Assembly (NCBI GenBank): GCA_032164245.1
Contig: JAVMKO010000004.1
Location: 29,117,626 to 29,181,625 of the forward strand
Reading direction: 5' to 3'
DNA from: Sternotherus odoratus
Lineage: Eukaryota > Chordata > Testudines > Kinosternidae
Length of the DNA stretch: 64,000 nucleotides
Numbering within the stretch: the stretch's first letter is position 1; every line of letters begins with the position of its first letter. Below the pieces are notes generated by a model. The model searched no databases and was not told the origin of the DNA. It saw nothing but the letters and a program-made list of their open reading frames with translations. Position numbers and translations under genes: made by a program. Positions 44,094 through 56,382 of the stretch are shown piece after piece.

Positions 44094-45197
44094 CACAATA
44101 CTTGCTAAACATCCACACTCTGCTGTGCACCCATCTTACATATAGAGATGGAGGATATAGATTTTTCTTTATTACACTTACATTTTACATCTTTAGCTAT
44201 TGGAAAACTAGTAACAATATTAAAGATCACTAGGGCATCTAGCAGACAGAGGAACATGCCAGAGGTCATCCCAGATTTCACTATGAGACTTCTGCAACTA
44301 CATATACTATACAGTGTGTGTGCACCCAAGAAGCGGATACTGCTATGAACCTTGATGAGGAATTTCAGGTAAATAACTTTTTTTCTTTATTTTTGCACTG
44401 CCAAATGAATAACGATCTGCCATTTTCTAAGTATGTGCCTTATTATTGAAGCTAAGTCATGTTCTAAAACCTGCTCACTTTGAAAATGGTTCCAGTTTAT
44501 GCATACCATTTTGTATTCTGCTAATGAATTAGACAAGTTTATGATATTTCATGATTTAATACCAGTATCTCCCGTCTATGGCTAAACTATCAAAGTGCAG
44601 CCATTTGTTTTCTTGCTGGCATTTTTCATCCAATTTGTTAATGCAATCTGTTCTTGCAGTAAGTTTCATGCAAAATGTGCTAGGGTGATTTACAATCTTT
44701 CTCATACACCACGGAAAACTTTTATTGAACTGGATCAGATATGTAAAACAAATGTCATAAAGCTAGAATTCAAATAAAAATCATGTCTTCTCTCAGATCA
44801 TGCACAGTAATTCAGACTAGCCCAAACATTTCCCGGACCACGCAGATGAATCTTCTCCACTGAATGTTTATTTTATGTGAAGTGGTTTGCTTATCTTTAA
44901 TGTGGATGGACTTTGAAAATTCACAGAAACTCATGTGAATTTAGTGCACTGAGGAAAGGACACCAGAACCTAAGACAGAGAAGGAAAGACATTTTCCCTG
45001 ATAGAAGAACTCTCTCTCTTTCACTCTCTGATATCTCTCAAAATCTATTTACATCATATTTTGTTTTTGTTTTTTTCTCACACAGCTCATAATGAAGTGG
45101 TAGCTAACCACGAATGGATAACCCTGGCATAGAAAGATTCTTCAGTAGCAGAGCCACAATGGTAACCAATGTAAATTAGTGTAAACCTCAGGCTGTT
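44094..45197. other. Intergenic, no gene seen
   Basis: AT-rich unique-looking sequence. A short open frame at 44148-44348 has no recognisable domain and is not called. Confidence 0.5.
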
Positions 45198-45205
45198 CTC
45201 TAATT

Positions 45206-45514
45206 TGGGGTCTCCAAACTTTGAGACGAGGGCCATATTAGATTTTCGAAGGGGCTTGGCAGGCTGAAGCGACTGTGAAAAAAATTCAACATATGCAAAA
45301 GCCCCCCCTCTTTCCTCCTCCAGCCGCTGCTGCGCTCCCCCCTTTACTCGTCCAGCCACTGCCATGGGGGCACTCACTCCTCCGCTCATGGGGCCACCCG
45401 CAACAGTGGCGACTTCTCCATGTGCTTGCTCAGCATGCCTGCTCAGCTGGAGGGCCGGACAAATCGAAGCCGCAGACCGGATCCGGCCCCCAGGCTGTAG
45501 TTTGGAGACCCCTG
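45206..45514 (+). mobile_element. Short hAT element (309 bp) with perfect 8-bp target duplication
   Basis: CTCTAATT flanks both sides exactly (45198-45205 and 45515-45522). The ends GGGGTCTCCAAACT and AGTTTGGAGACCCC are perfect inverted repeats. GC-rich and non-coding. Confidence 0.85.
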
Positions 45515-45522
45515 CTCTAATT

Positions 45523-48014
45523 TATGCCAGAGCACTGGACTGGTACAGAATTGGCGTATGATCAAAGGAGTAAAAAGCTAGCTTTAAGCAACCTTTGCCC
45601 AGCACCAAGTTTCACTGTGCGTTCCTTGGCATGGAAGCTTTTTTAATTGAATTGTCATAAATACAATTTTGGAATGTTTTTGCTTCAATATTTACACAGC
45701 ACTTGTATTTTTTACATGTACTGGCATCCCCTTTGAAAGAAGTCTTCACTTGCCAGAAAGTGATCTTTAAATGGAACATTTTTCTAGTGAAAAAGTCTGG
45801 TATTAAGGATGTATTTCTACTGTGAGTCAAGAGACAGATGGCACTGACCAAATGTAGTCATGAAGGGATGTGTGTCTGCTGGACTAGAAGATAAAACCTT
45901 TTTCTTTTCTTCTTTTTTTTTTTTTGGGTGGTTGGGATTCTTATCTGAACTAACCGAAAGCTTACAAATTATTTGGATTTTGGAATTTTGTTTCTCCTAA
46001 ACTGTTTTCCCTATTTTCAGGGCTGAATTCTCCTTCTAGTCTATAGAGCTGGATCTCTATTGAATATTTTGCCTCTGTTCCACAGAAATCAATGGGACTT
46101 CCATTGCAGAATGAGTGCAGAATATACAATGAAGCTCTGTGCTGTGGTTTATAGGTCTGTTGTGTGGATTGGAAAGGAGAATTTTTATTGAGTCAGCAGG
46201 TTTTTTTACATGGGGGATGGGGATGGGCCTCTCTTCTCTCCGTATATAATCTATTTGAATGGTAGAGACCAGAATATCAAATATGAGTTGCCATTTTGTG
46301 GAGAATATTAACTTGGAAAATGTAATAAATGGTCAGGAACAATGAAACCAGGCTGAATCTTTCTATGTGACAGGGCCAGTAAATAGTGAAGAAAGTAATA
46401 AGTACAATGCAAATTTTGGCAACCTGTTTTAAAGTTAAGTCTAAGATAGCACCAAACAAGTGTCAATATTGTAAATTACAGCTGTAATAAACTTGTCGAA
46501 AAAACTAATAGGAATAACAATTACTTTCTCTCTCTCTCTATCCTCTTTGCTCCTAATGGAGCATAAGGCGCCAACCATTCATCTCCATTCAACTCGATCT
46601 TGGGCTAACCAGTAGATTTAGCCAGAGACTCCATCGCATATTCGGCGGTACCGCCTGAATCTCTGGCTGATTACCCAGGATTTTGTGAACTTCTGAAGAT
46701 TTGGTTGACATTTCTGTAGCGTTCGTTTTTTTACATGGTGGGTTGCTAGCCCAACGCAAAACCCTCCTCCTTTCACATCTTTGGCTTGGGACCAAGCAAT
46801 GGCAGAGTTATACAATTACTTTATGTAAGTACAAAACAACACTTTCAGGCAGCAACTCAACATAATAAACTTTGTAAATCATCTGTATTTTATGACTAGA
46901 TCAAAGGGCCTGATTTTGAACAGGATCTTCACTACCCTCTCTTTTTGCACCCAAGTACAAATATTTGTGCACAGTTATTGGCAAGTGCATTTGGATGTCT
47001 GTGTTGCATCACTGCCCATATATCAAATACTGAGATGTTTAAACTGATAGCAATTGTTCCTACAAGATAAGGACAAATAAAGCAAACCTTGTGCCATAAT
47101 TTTCAAAGATGAGATCCTGCAGTTAGGCTCCGAAATCTGTATTTATGGAAGTTGCTAAGTGCTCAGTACAGATAAAATCAGGTGACTTATTTAGATGACT
47201 GTAGAATGTTTTAGAAACCTAACTGTTGGCACCCATTTTTAAAAAATCATTGTTCAGATTTTAAAATTCTGCCCCTTAATGTGCATCTAAAGCTACATCC
47301 CACTCTTCTCCTGATATGAGGAGTAAATTTCCATTAGTACTGTAGACAGTATCTGTATAATAGCTGTAAAGGCAAATTTATAGCCAGGTGGATTATATAT
47401 ACAATTCTCAGAACCAAATGTTTATGGTTTAAAAAGTCCTTCTAAATTACAGTGCCCTTGTAGGTCACATAGAGATTTAAAAAACTGAAACAATAAAGCT
47501 GTTAGGTGTCTCTGAAACCTGTCTTTATCTTCAGTGTTTTGTTGAGTGATACTCCCCAGCCACCCAATCAGTGTAATCCTAAAAGCATCTCTCTCAGATT
47601 TTCTTGTAACATAGTGAGTTAGCAGTGCTATAATTTCCAACATCCTCTCTATCTAAATCCTTTAGAGGGTTCATTTAATCCCATTAAAATTTAGAAATGC
47701 ATATTATCCATAATGGAGTAAAAATGGAATTATATTTAATAGGATGTTGGTTGGGGCTCAGTTCTAACAAAAGGCTGAGCAGTCTGACCCTCTTCACAAT
47801 GGCAAACACAGCCATGGTTGATGGGAAACCCTGGAGGAGCCATGTTAATACTGAGGTCTGAATGAGATTCTATGAGGTGGAAGTACAGAGTTTGGCCCCA
47901 AGTTTTAAACAGGGAGCATGCTCTGTGGTCCCATTATGTAGTAGGCAAAAGAGGAGGTTTGCAAGCAACATGTACTTGCTTAGAAATCACAGCTAGAAAC
48001 TCTTTGCCCCCATG
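45523..48014. other. Intergenic, mostly unrecognised
   Basis: An old repeat of the CTGAATTCTCCTT type at about 46020-46135 and an unclassified repeat-like segment on the minus strand at about 46560-46815. The rest is AT-rich with nothing recognised. Confidence 0.4.
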
Positions 48015-48022
48015 ATCACTAG

Positions 48023-48724
48023 CAGGGGTGGGCAAACTTTTTGGCTCGAGGGCCACAATGGGGTTCCAAAATTGTACGGGGCCAGATAGGGAAGGCTGTG
48101 CTTCCCCAAACAGCCTGGCCCTGCCCCCTATCCAACTCTCACCCACTTCCTGACTGCCCCCCTCAGAAATGTCCAACCCCTTCCCCCTCCACTCCTTGTC
48201 CCGGCTCTCTCCTCCAGAGCCCCACCCGCTCCTAAACCTTCTAGGACCCCATCCTCTATCTAAACCTCCTGCTCCTTGTCCCATGACCACCCCCTCCTGA
48301 GACGCCCCCCCCAACCTAACTGCCCCCCCCCAGGACTCCAATCTCTACCTGTCCCCCGACTGCTCTTTGCCTGAGAGACCCCCCAGGACTCCAACGCCTG
48401 ATACAAACCTCCCCCCCCATCCCGACTGCTCCCCCAGAACCTCTGTCCCATCCAACAGCCCCTTGGGACATTCTTGCCCCTTTACCATGCTGTGCAGCGT
48501 GGCTGGCTCTGCGCAGCCCGCGGTAGCTAGACACGCTGCCCTGCAGAAGCATGCAGTGCCACTGAAGCCACCGGCAAGAGCTACAGGCCAGAGCGCTGCC
48601 CATGTGGCACGCTGGAGCTGCAGGAGATGGAGGACAGCAGGGGAGGGACTGCAGGGAGCCTCCCTAGCTGGGAGCTCAGGGGACCGGACAAGGGAGGCCT
48701 GCAGGCTGTAGTTAGCCCACCCCA
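48023..48724 (+). mobile_element. Non-autonomous hAT element
   Basis: The left end CAGGGGTGGGCAAACTTTTT matches the family at 6383; the right end GTTAGCCCACCCC is its eroded inverted copy. The interior is C-rich and non-coding. The flanks (ATCACTAG and ATCTAGAG) agree only partly, so the right border is approximate. Confidence 0.7.
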
Positions 48725-50884
48725 ATCTAGAGTTCAAATTTGTAATTGTTTAAGCATTTCCTTTTCTGCTTCTCCAATCACTCTTTTACTTGGAAATTGC
48801 ATCTGAAGCGAGAGCAGGCAGTCATTCTAGATAAACCCACTCTTGATATTATTCAGTGCTCAACTTTCTGGGCCCTATTCAACATTACCCTGCAGTCTCT
48901 TTGTGCCAGCTAAGCTGGTGTAGAAGGGGGACAGGGTAGGCATGAAAGCCACCCACTACAGGAAGCTTCAGTACTCCCTCCAGAGGCTCCCTAGACAGAC
49001 CTGAGAGTATTCTGGGAATACAGAGGGAGAGGACTGGGATGTGGCTGGGGAAGACCTGTGCTTCGGCAATTCTGTGCTCCTGAGGAGACCCAGAGTTTGT
49101 TACAGCAGGGAGCAACTTGATGCAGCCCTCAGAGGCAGAATTGAAATAAGTAGAGCTTAAACTCTTGAAATAAGGAGAGCAAGACCCCTGAAGTTTGTAG
49201 GATAAGAGAGAAGCAGCCGTTGGGCAGGGGATTACACACTCTGGGTGAATTACAATTTAAAAATGAGGGTAAACAATGTTTATCTCTGTGGCTAATGTTG
49301 TAGGTTTCCAGATGGCATTATTGCAGGCACTCCTCTATTTCTCTGAAAGCATGATCTTGGAGAAATGTTCATCACCAGCTGTGAAACAGTTCTGAACAAT
49401 TGCCAGTAAAGCTTGAGATCTCAGAAAAAAATTCACTCATATCTTGTAAGCACAACTCTATAACCACACAAGAGGACAAGATATTATAAAGTGTGCAAAC
49501 ATTTGTAATCAAACCTGAACTGCACATTCACATTATTTATTTACACTCACATCTTTGAAGATATCATAGCATTTTTATTATAGCACATTTTGATCACTTT
49601 AGGATTAGAAGAAAAAATGTTTCCATGAGGCTAAATACACCAACTAGATAACTCCATTTTCACAAAATATGAATAAAAAACATTTAAAGGTTTCATTTTC
49701 AACCCTAACATAGAAGTTAGGGTTGAAAATGGATCTCAGTCTGAACAGAGATTGCACTTCAGTATCAAAGTTAATAATGCAATATAACAAGTTTACATAT
49801 TAATCCTGGCCACTTGTGGTTTATTTATAAAGCCAGAACTTTGCACCATGTTTTATAGAGATAATTAAACAGAAATATACAGAAGGAGACCCTGTGTTAC
49901 TGGACTGGAACTTTCAGGAGAGTCAGAGACCAGCCTATGGGGACGAGCTCCTGAAAGGGAGAACAAGCCAACTCCAATCCACCTGGAGTTAATGAATTCC
50001 CTATGTGCCTAGTTGACAACTAATTAGCTAATGAGCCTGACAAAGAGTTATTAGTCCTCAGCTGAGGTGGTTCCTAGAGACAGGAAGTCCCCTGAGGAGA
50101 GTCTACCAGAGCCAGGAGCCTAGAAGGTGCACTCCTAAACAGAGGGAATGCCCAAATAAAGGCCAGGCTGTCAAAATACATACTACTACAAAGAAGAGCT
50201 ATAGCTGACAGATCTGACTCTGGAGAAAGAATTCTTCCCAGACAGTGGCAAGAGGCCTGAACTGAGTGAACTACTGGAGAGAGGACTCAGGTGAGATGGA
50301 TAAATTAAGACTGGCTGTCTCCCAGCTAAGACACTAGAGTGAGGTTTAGATGCATTTTCAGTGGGGCTCTTGTTAATAAATTAGCCCCCTCAGAGGGATG
50401 CTATTCCCTAAATAAAGCCTCATTTAACTTACTGATAGCCCACTTGGGAAAAGTGAGGCTGGGAATATCACAGGACACCTGGTCAAATAACAGCACTAGA
50501 GGACAAGTACACCCTGTCTGAAAGAGCTTATGATCTATGGCCCCCATCCTACAATTAGATCTACTACTTTGGGCCTTATGCCCATGGAAAGATCTGCTAA
50601 CTTTTTGACTGGGGTTTACCACAGACAAACATAGAAAGTAATAAGACAGTGGAGGGGAACAGACAGGCTGGACATTAAATAAAGATGATGTAGGTCTAAT
50701 GACCTTTGTAAATGAATAAGTTCTGATATGTTTAAACTGTGCAAGAAGGGAAGACTATATAACACAGCAGTGGCAACTATGGAAAGCAAAACCAATGCAG
50801 TGTACTGAGAAGATAAGATTTGGTCCGCTGAAGTCCTACTGAATTAGATATTGGACACTGTTGAAAGCAACCTTTTCCTTTCTA
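48725..50884. other. Region downstream of TIFA: 3'UTR and intergenic
   Basis: It includes the presumed TIFA 3'UTR (minus strand, 50884 down to about 49800). A minus-strand AATAAA (TTTATT at 49820-49825 on the plus strand) is a candidate poly(A) signal. GA-rich sequence with plus-strand AATAAAG-like motifs at about 49890-50430 might be an LTR-type repeat, but I could not confirm ends. Confidence 0.4.
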
Positions 50885-51445
50885 TCACAAATCATTTTCA
50901 TCAATCTCTACTGGTTTTACTCCCTGAGAATAGACCAAAGAAGGAAAAATGCCGCACTCAGGTATGGGCTGCAGTGAAGGCAAGTGTGTCTCTTGCAAAA
51001 GTGAAGCTTGGGCCAGCTCAAAGCAAGTCTCAAAATAATCCACTGATTCCCCATCTTGTCTTTGCATTAAGAATTGGTAGTCGCCAAAGCGAATGATGCA
51101 TTTCCATGGCAGGTCAATTTTGTTTAGATAGTCCAGTTCCACGTTGTCCACAATTAGCTTTGTCTTTTTGCTCATGTTCTTTATCTCAAAACCAAGTTCT
51201 GAGCTGTTGAGTTGCCTGAAAAACTGCAGGGTAAACTGAACCCGGGAAACACGGGTATCCATTAAATTATAATGGCAGATGTTAGAGTCTCGGCCAAACT
51301 TTGCCACTTCATCTACCCTGCGCCGCTCTCGCTTGTGGAATTTTAAGCCGCGAAACACCTGCTTTTCTTCTTGGCAAGGATGGTACAAAGTTATATGGAG
51401 ACAAGTTACTGTCTCTTCAGTTTCCACTTCTTCCATGGAGCTCAT
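50885..51445 (-). CDS. TIFA: TIFA, TRAF-interacting protein with FHA domain, complete coding exon
   Basis: A 186-residue frame in one exon, against 184 in the human protein. TIFA is the cytosolic adaptor that, once phosphorylated on Thr9 by ALPK1 after ADP-heptose sensing, self-assembles through FHA-pThr contacts and recruits TRAF6 to activate NF-kB. Seen here: Thr9 in EVETEETVTCL; the FHA core with FGRDSNICHYN (51-60 region, including G51 and R52) and RVSRVQFTLQ (S67); the conserved EIKNMSKKTKLIVD; and a C-terminal TRAF6 motif P-x-E-x-x-E (PVEIDE, E180). The first ATG (51445) was chosen because it puts Thr at position 9; a second ATG is three codons further. A splice acceptor (TTTCTTGTAG) lies 21 nt upstream, at 51467-51466. 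Confidence 0.96.
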   Translation of the reverse strand: MSSMEEVETEETVTCLHITLYHPCQEEKQVFRGLKFHKRERRRVDEVAKFGRDSNICHYNLMDTRVSRVQFTLQFFRQLNSSELGFEIKNMSKKTKLIVDNVELDYLNKIDLPWKCIIRFGDYQFLMQRQDGESVDYFETCFELAQASLLQETHLPSLQPIPECGIFPSLVYSQGVKPVEIDENDL

Positions 51446-51465
51446 GATGATGATCCTTCTCAGAA
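51446..51465 (-). other. TIFA: 5'UTR part of TIFA exon 2 and its splice acceptor
   Basis: On the minus strand CATTCTTTCTTGTAG is followed by a 20-nt leader and then the start codon. This is the same arrangement as in other vertebrates, where a non-coding first exon is joined to a single coding exon. Confidence 0.75.
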
Positions 51466-51579
51466 CTACAAGAAAGAATGAAACATGGAATTATTGCAAT
51501 GGAACTGGTATCATTTAAAGAACTTTACATACTATTAATAGTATATAAAGTTCCTTCTTTTTCCTTTTGTTTTATAGAG

Positions 51580-51750
51580 AACCATGGGTGGTGAACATAA
51601 TCTAGCAGCTAGGGCACAGGATTGGGAGTGAAGAACTACAGGTTGATCACAATAGCTCTATTCCCAGTTTTGCCATTGACTTATGTTGCTCTGGACAGGT
51701 CAAGCCTCTCTGTGCTTAGGTTTCCCATCTGTAAAATGAGGATAATTAGA
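51580..51750 (+). mobile_element. MIR SINE relic in TIFA intron 1
   Basis: Contains AGCTAGGGCACAGGATTGGG (tRNA-like head region) and then GTTTCCCATCTGTAAAATGA, the highly characteristic MIR core/tail. Confidence 0.8.
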
Positions 51751-51756
51751 GACAAG

Positions 51757-52046
51757 TGCCAGAGTCCTATGGCACCTTAAAGACTAACTAAAGTATTCAG
51801 GGAGGATGAGGTATTCTTCTAGCAGCTGATCTGGAGGTGTTTATATCAAGTGACCTCATCCTCCCTGATTAGAGATAACAAGCTGATTTAGCCTGATTGG
51901 ACTAACCTTGTTATCTCTAACCTGGTCCTTGCCTCTTATTTATTCCTGCCTCTGGATACTTACCCACTTTGTCGGATGCATGCAGTGGATTAGCCCACAA
52001 AAGCTTATGCTTTGATACTTTAGTTAGTCTTTAAGATGCCACAGGA
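51757..52046. repeat. Fold-back interspersed repeat
   Basis: GAGTCCTATGGCACCTTAAA at the left is repeated inverted as TTTAAGATGCCACAGGACTC at the right, so the ends are inverted repeats of about 35 bp. Smaller inverted pairs lie inside (AGATAACAAG and CTTGTTATCT). I recognise it as a common reptile repeat but cannot name the family. Confidence 0.6.
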
Positions 52047-52105
52047 CTCTTTAGTCTGAAATTGCAGAAGTGACAAACACGGCTACTTCTCTGATTACAG
52101 AGACC

Positions 52106-52215
52106 AGGTGGGTGAGGTAATATCTTTTATTGGCTCAAGTTCTGTGTAAGAGCAAAAGTTTTTGTCTCTCTCAAACAAAAGTTGGTCCCATAAAAGAGAT
52201 TACCTCACCCACCTT
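52106..52215. repeat. Short fold-back repeat
   Basis: AGGTGGGTGAGGTAATATCT and, inverted, AGAGATTACCTCACCCACCT frame about 110 bp. Probably a MITE remnant. Confidence 0.65.
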
Positions 52216-52846
52216 TTCACTGGGATTGACATGTCTACAACAATGCTGCATACAACCAGAAGTACAGGCTTATGAAACTTATTTAATATTTTAAAATTTT
52301 TTGAGATCTTGCATGAAACTATGCAAATATATTAACTAGTTCTGCCCCTATTATAAGTGTCTTATTAAATGGATTCACCTTTGAAGAAATATTTTGGTGA
52401 TATCATTGAAAGCCTAAACTCTTGTTTTGTTCCAATATGGGTCTTTAAGGTCTACTGTTACATAGTACTTGTTAATAACTCTGAATATCATATCACTATA
52501 TTATATTCCTTTGACAATATGGAATATGACAAGTACCCTTTACAAGAACAGTTTGCCTGGGATGTGGGAAACTCAGGTTCAATTTTCCTCTTCCTGCCCG
52601 AAGGTGGAGATAGGATTTGAACAGTGGTCTTGGAGCTCTCTAATCACAACACTGTGGGACTGTATGGACTCCGTAGTCTCCTGTTTTGAAGCAGTGGCAC
52701 TCCAGCTAAATAATGAAAGTATGATGGGACAGGTCCTTCGGTCTTGTACTTTCCGGATGGGTTCCCTAACCCATGGACTATAGAGTCATTCTCCCTCTCC
52801 TTCTGGCCTAATGACTACTTCAGTATTTATCCATGGCAGAACAGTC

Positions 52847-52937
52847 AAGTAGGAGAGAATCAGAGAGGTAGCCGTGTTAATCTGGAATAGCAGAGGTAAC
52901 AAAGAGTCCTGTGGCACCTTAAAGACTAATTAAAGTC
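52847..52937 (-). repeat. Partial copy of the repeat end at 51.76-52.05 kb
   Basis: AGAGTCCTGTGGCACCTTAA and AAGACTAATTAAAGT match the ends of that repeat; it starts with GAGAGGTAGCCGTGTTAATC. Confidence 0.6.
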
Positions 52938-53099
52938 AAGTAGGAGCTCAGAAGAACATCAGAGTTTTCAGAACTACCCACTGACAAACTTTACCTTTTA
53001 AAATCTCATTAAGGAGTAGCTGCTGTATGTAATAGTAGTATGTAATAGATAGTAAAAATTAAAGTGGGTGTGAAAATTCCCCTGCTTTCTTCAACAAAA

Positions 53100-53290
53100 G
53101 TGGGGTACAGGATTTGCCATACTGTATCAGACTAGTGGTTCATGTAGCCCAGTATCCTGTCTCTAACAGCGGCTAACACTCGTTGAGTTAGAGGAAGATG
53201 CAAGAAAAACTGCATTTATGGATGTCTGTCCAGAGGGAAAGTTTCTTGCTAAACTCCATTAATTAGCAATTGGCCCATGCCTGGAAATAG
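53100..53290 (-). mobile_element. CR1 LINE fragment, antisense
   Basis: TTGCCATACTGTATCAGACT followed by CCCAGTATCCTGTCTCTAAC matches the start of the antisense CR1 at 4093 (ACTGGGTCAGACC, TTATCCTGTCTACTGAC). Confidence 0.6.
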
Positions 53291-54675
53291 GGGGGGTATA
53301 TCCCTTTCAAAACTCCTTATTCTTGTTTTTAGTCTGTGCTACTGTAATTCTGGATGTTCTTGTCCACATAAATATCGTATTTAACTCTTGGCCACATATC
53401 TTATCACAAGCTAATTGTGCACTGTGAAATGGAATTTCCTTCCACATTGAAATAAGTTCATCACTTACCTGATATGTACATTTGACTATGAGGTCATAAT
53501 CAATGTTGTTCATTGCATGTGAGTCATTACTAAAAACAGTTTACAGTTCATTCTATTGTATTTTATTGCTAAGTGAAGCATCATTGTGATATGCACTCTG
53601 ACATACGATTGCCTTTCCAAGCAAAAGATTGCACAACTTTAATCTATAAACACACAAAGAATGGATTACTGGCACTATGACTTTTCTGTGATACCAGTAT
53701 TTAGAGATGCCATATAAAAATCTCAAGACCTCTGGAATTATTTTCCTTATTTTCTTTTCTTGATTTGATATTCAGAACAAGGCACAATGCTTTTTCTTAC
53801 AAACAGGTCAGACACAGAACATGTCCCATTTCAGTGCTGGATAAATCTCCCCAGGGAAATCCTATTCGTGAACTCTCAGAAGCATTATTTGCTAGAGTGG
53901 TGCTAATATGGTTTTCCTGGCCATTGTAAGCAAAACCTAAATGTTAAGAAACAAATTAATTTCAAGTAGATTATGATTTCTTGACTGTTTAACTCCTGTA
54001 AATAAATAAATCTGCTTTTCCCCAGTCCATCTTGAAAACAATATAGTTGATTTGGGGTAAAATTATAAAACTGCAACTATGCAATTAGTTCTTTCTAAAG
54101 TGTTGGTTTTTTGTTTGTTGTTTTTTGGTGCTTATGAAAAGTAACCCAGTCATGTCTGACCTTGGAACAGATCTGAACCTTTTACTTAAAAGTGGAAAAC
54201 TCTCTAGATTGCATCAGTCTACTCTCAAATCAGTTGGAGGTGCATCAGCAATGCTTACTGTCTTTCAATTACCAGAGCAGAGGAGTATATTCAGAAGAAT
54301 TTGCAGATGTGAATGTGACCTGCCAATGCAGGCCTGTGTCTTTTGTAAAATTTGACATGCTTCTATTAAAGGCCCAAGGAGGAATGAGGGGGTGTCAGGA
54401 AGTTCTCTCTCAAACAGAGAGGGCAGTTCCTAGATACTGGATGACACTTCAGTAAGTGGCTAGCATATAGATTAGACAGAGCTGCAATGGGAGCAAAATC
54501 TTTTCCACAGTGCCACACTATTGAGTTGTTGTTGTTTTTTGTTGTATTTTTTTAAGATGTGGATTTTGAATTGTGCATGGAAATATGAACTTTAATTAAA
54601 CTCTTGCCCAATTAGGACCAAATCCTGATGGAAGCAAGAAGCCCCCAACCTTTAGCAAGAGTTTTACATACACTG
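53291..54675. other. TIFA intron 1 (part), no element recognised
   Basis: AT-rich sequence with no recognised repeat or exon. Confidence 0.5.
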
Positions 54676-54683
54676 GACTACAG

Positions 54684-55767
54684 TGGCTAGGGGGCTCTGC
54701 ATTTTAATTTAATTTTAAATGAAGCTTCTTAAACATTTAAAAAACATATTTACTTTACGTACAACAATAGTTTAGTTCTATATTAGACTTAGAGAAAGAG
54801 ACCTTCTAAAACTGCTACAATGTGTTACTGGCACATGGAGCCTTAAATTAGAGGGAATAAATCAGGAGTCTCAAACTCAAATGACCATGAGGGCCGCATG
54901 AGGACTAGTTCATTGACTCGAGGGCCGCATCACTGACACGCCCCCCTCGCTGCCCCCGCCCCTACCCCCACCCCTTCCATGAGGTCCCACCCCTGCCCCG
55001 CCTCCTCCCCTGAGCGCGCAGCTCCCAGCTCCTTGCCCTGACAAATAAGGCATTGAATTTTCTCTTTTACCACTGTGAAAAAATATAAATTCTCCCATTT
55101 GTCTTGGAAAAAACTCTTTTCTCCCATGAATGGTCTTTTTTTTTTTTTTTTTGTGATAGTCATTTCCAAGCCGTTTTAATCAAATATATTCACTTAATAA
55201 TGCACCTCACTCAAAGGACCAAACGGGAACTTAGATCTACTTCTATTAAAGCACCTTCCTGGACGGGGCTGTACTCACGCTCCACTCTTGCTCTGCCTCT
55301 TCCAACCTCTTCCCTGTCCCCTTCAAACCCCTTCATCAAAGTTCCCACCCCAACCCCGCCCCTAGTCCAACCCCTTCATCAAAGTTCCCACCCCAACTCC
55401 GTCCCCTCCCTGCCCCTAGTCCAACCCCTTGCCCAAATCCCCGCCCCTTTCTCCCCCTCCTCCCCTGTTCAGGAGCCCGCTCCTGGCCTCTCCCTCCCAG
55501 AAACCGCTAAGCTGCCAGAGAACTGCCTGGCCATAAGCAGAGCTGTGGGGAGTGGCGCGTGGGTTAGAAACACGTGGAGGAGTGGGGCGGGGGGGGGGAG
55601 CTTGGCGGCGGGGCAGTGAATAGGGAGCTTGGCGGTGGGGTGGGGAGAGCATCGCGGGCCACAGGGAAGGGCTTTGTGGGCCGCATGCGGCCCGCGGGCC
55701 ACGTGTTTGAGACCCCTGGAATAAATGAAGACTTGGCACACCACGTCTGAAAGGTTGCCGACCCCTG
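54684..55767 (+). mobile_element. hAT element interrupted by a second hAT element
   Basis: GACTACAG flanks both sides exactly (54676-54683 and 55768-55775). The right end AAGGTTGCCGACCCCTG is a hAT terminus; the left end (TGGCTAGGGGG) is degenerate. Without the 54863-55718 insertion and one copy of its duplication the element is about 220 bp and non-coding. Confidence 0.7.
54863..55718 (+). mobile_element. Nested hAT element (856 bp) with perfect 8-bp target duplication
   Basis: GAATAAAT flanks both sides exactly (54855-54862 and 55719-55726). The ends CAGGAGTCTCAAAC and GTTTGAGACCCCTG are inverted repeats. The interior is C-rich and non-coding. Its clean insertion inside the outer hAT element gives a relative age. 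Confidence 0.87.
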
Positions 55768-56382
55768 GACTACAGTGTTGAACCGCTGGTGTCACTTTCA
55801 CTTTTGGAATGTGTATACTTGTCTCACTTCCCCTTACATTCTGCACAAATCCATCAGCAAAAAATCCCCACAACTTCCTTGGGGCACTGACTGTGAACAT
55901 CACCAGGCATGGGAACGTGTGGATCTTTTGCTGAAGGGTTAGGCTGTCCAGACACCCACCCCAAAAGAAAATTTTCTAAGAACAAACTTTTCTCTGATAT
56001 TCAAACTTTTTCTATTAACAAATAAAAGTCAGGAAGAGGCCCACAAAGCCAGATTAGAAATGTGAAAATACTAATGGATGCAACGGTCTTGAAAGCAATG
56101 CTGACTCCATTAAATCTCACAGAACTTAGAAAGGGAATGAACTGGTTAAACCCTCAGGTCTATTTCCACAGCCACACACACAGTGTAAATTCTTAATAGA
56201 GGCCCTAATAAATGTTTGTGCACGCTCATTTGGTAAATAATTTATCCACCATAAAAAAAACCTGTAAATTCAGATTCTATATGACAAATCTTTGGATACT
56301 GCAATGATGAGTGTAGATAGCTGCATTCCATTCTGAAATGCACCCTTGCAACTCTCACTGATTAGAAGGGAATTTGTAGGCC

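Noticed and set aside
44148..44348. 66-codon open frame followed by a possible donor near 44371
   Set aside because: No homology recognised, no acceptor context on the other side; likely chance.
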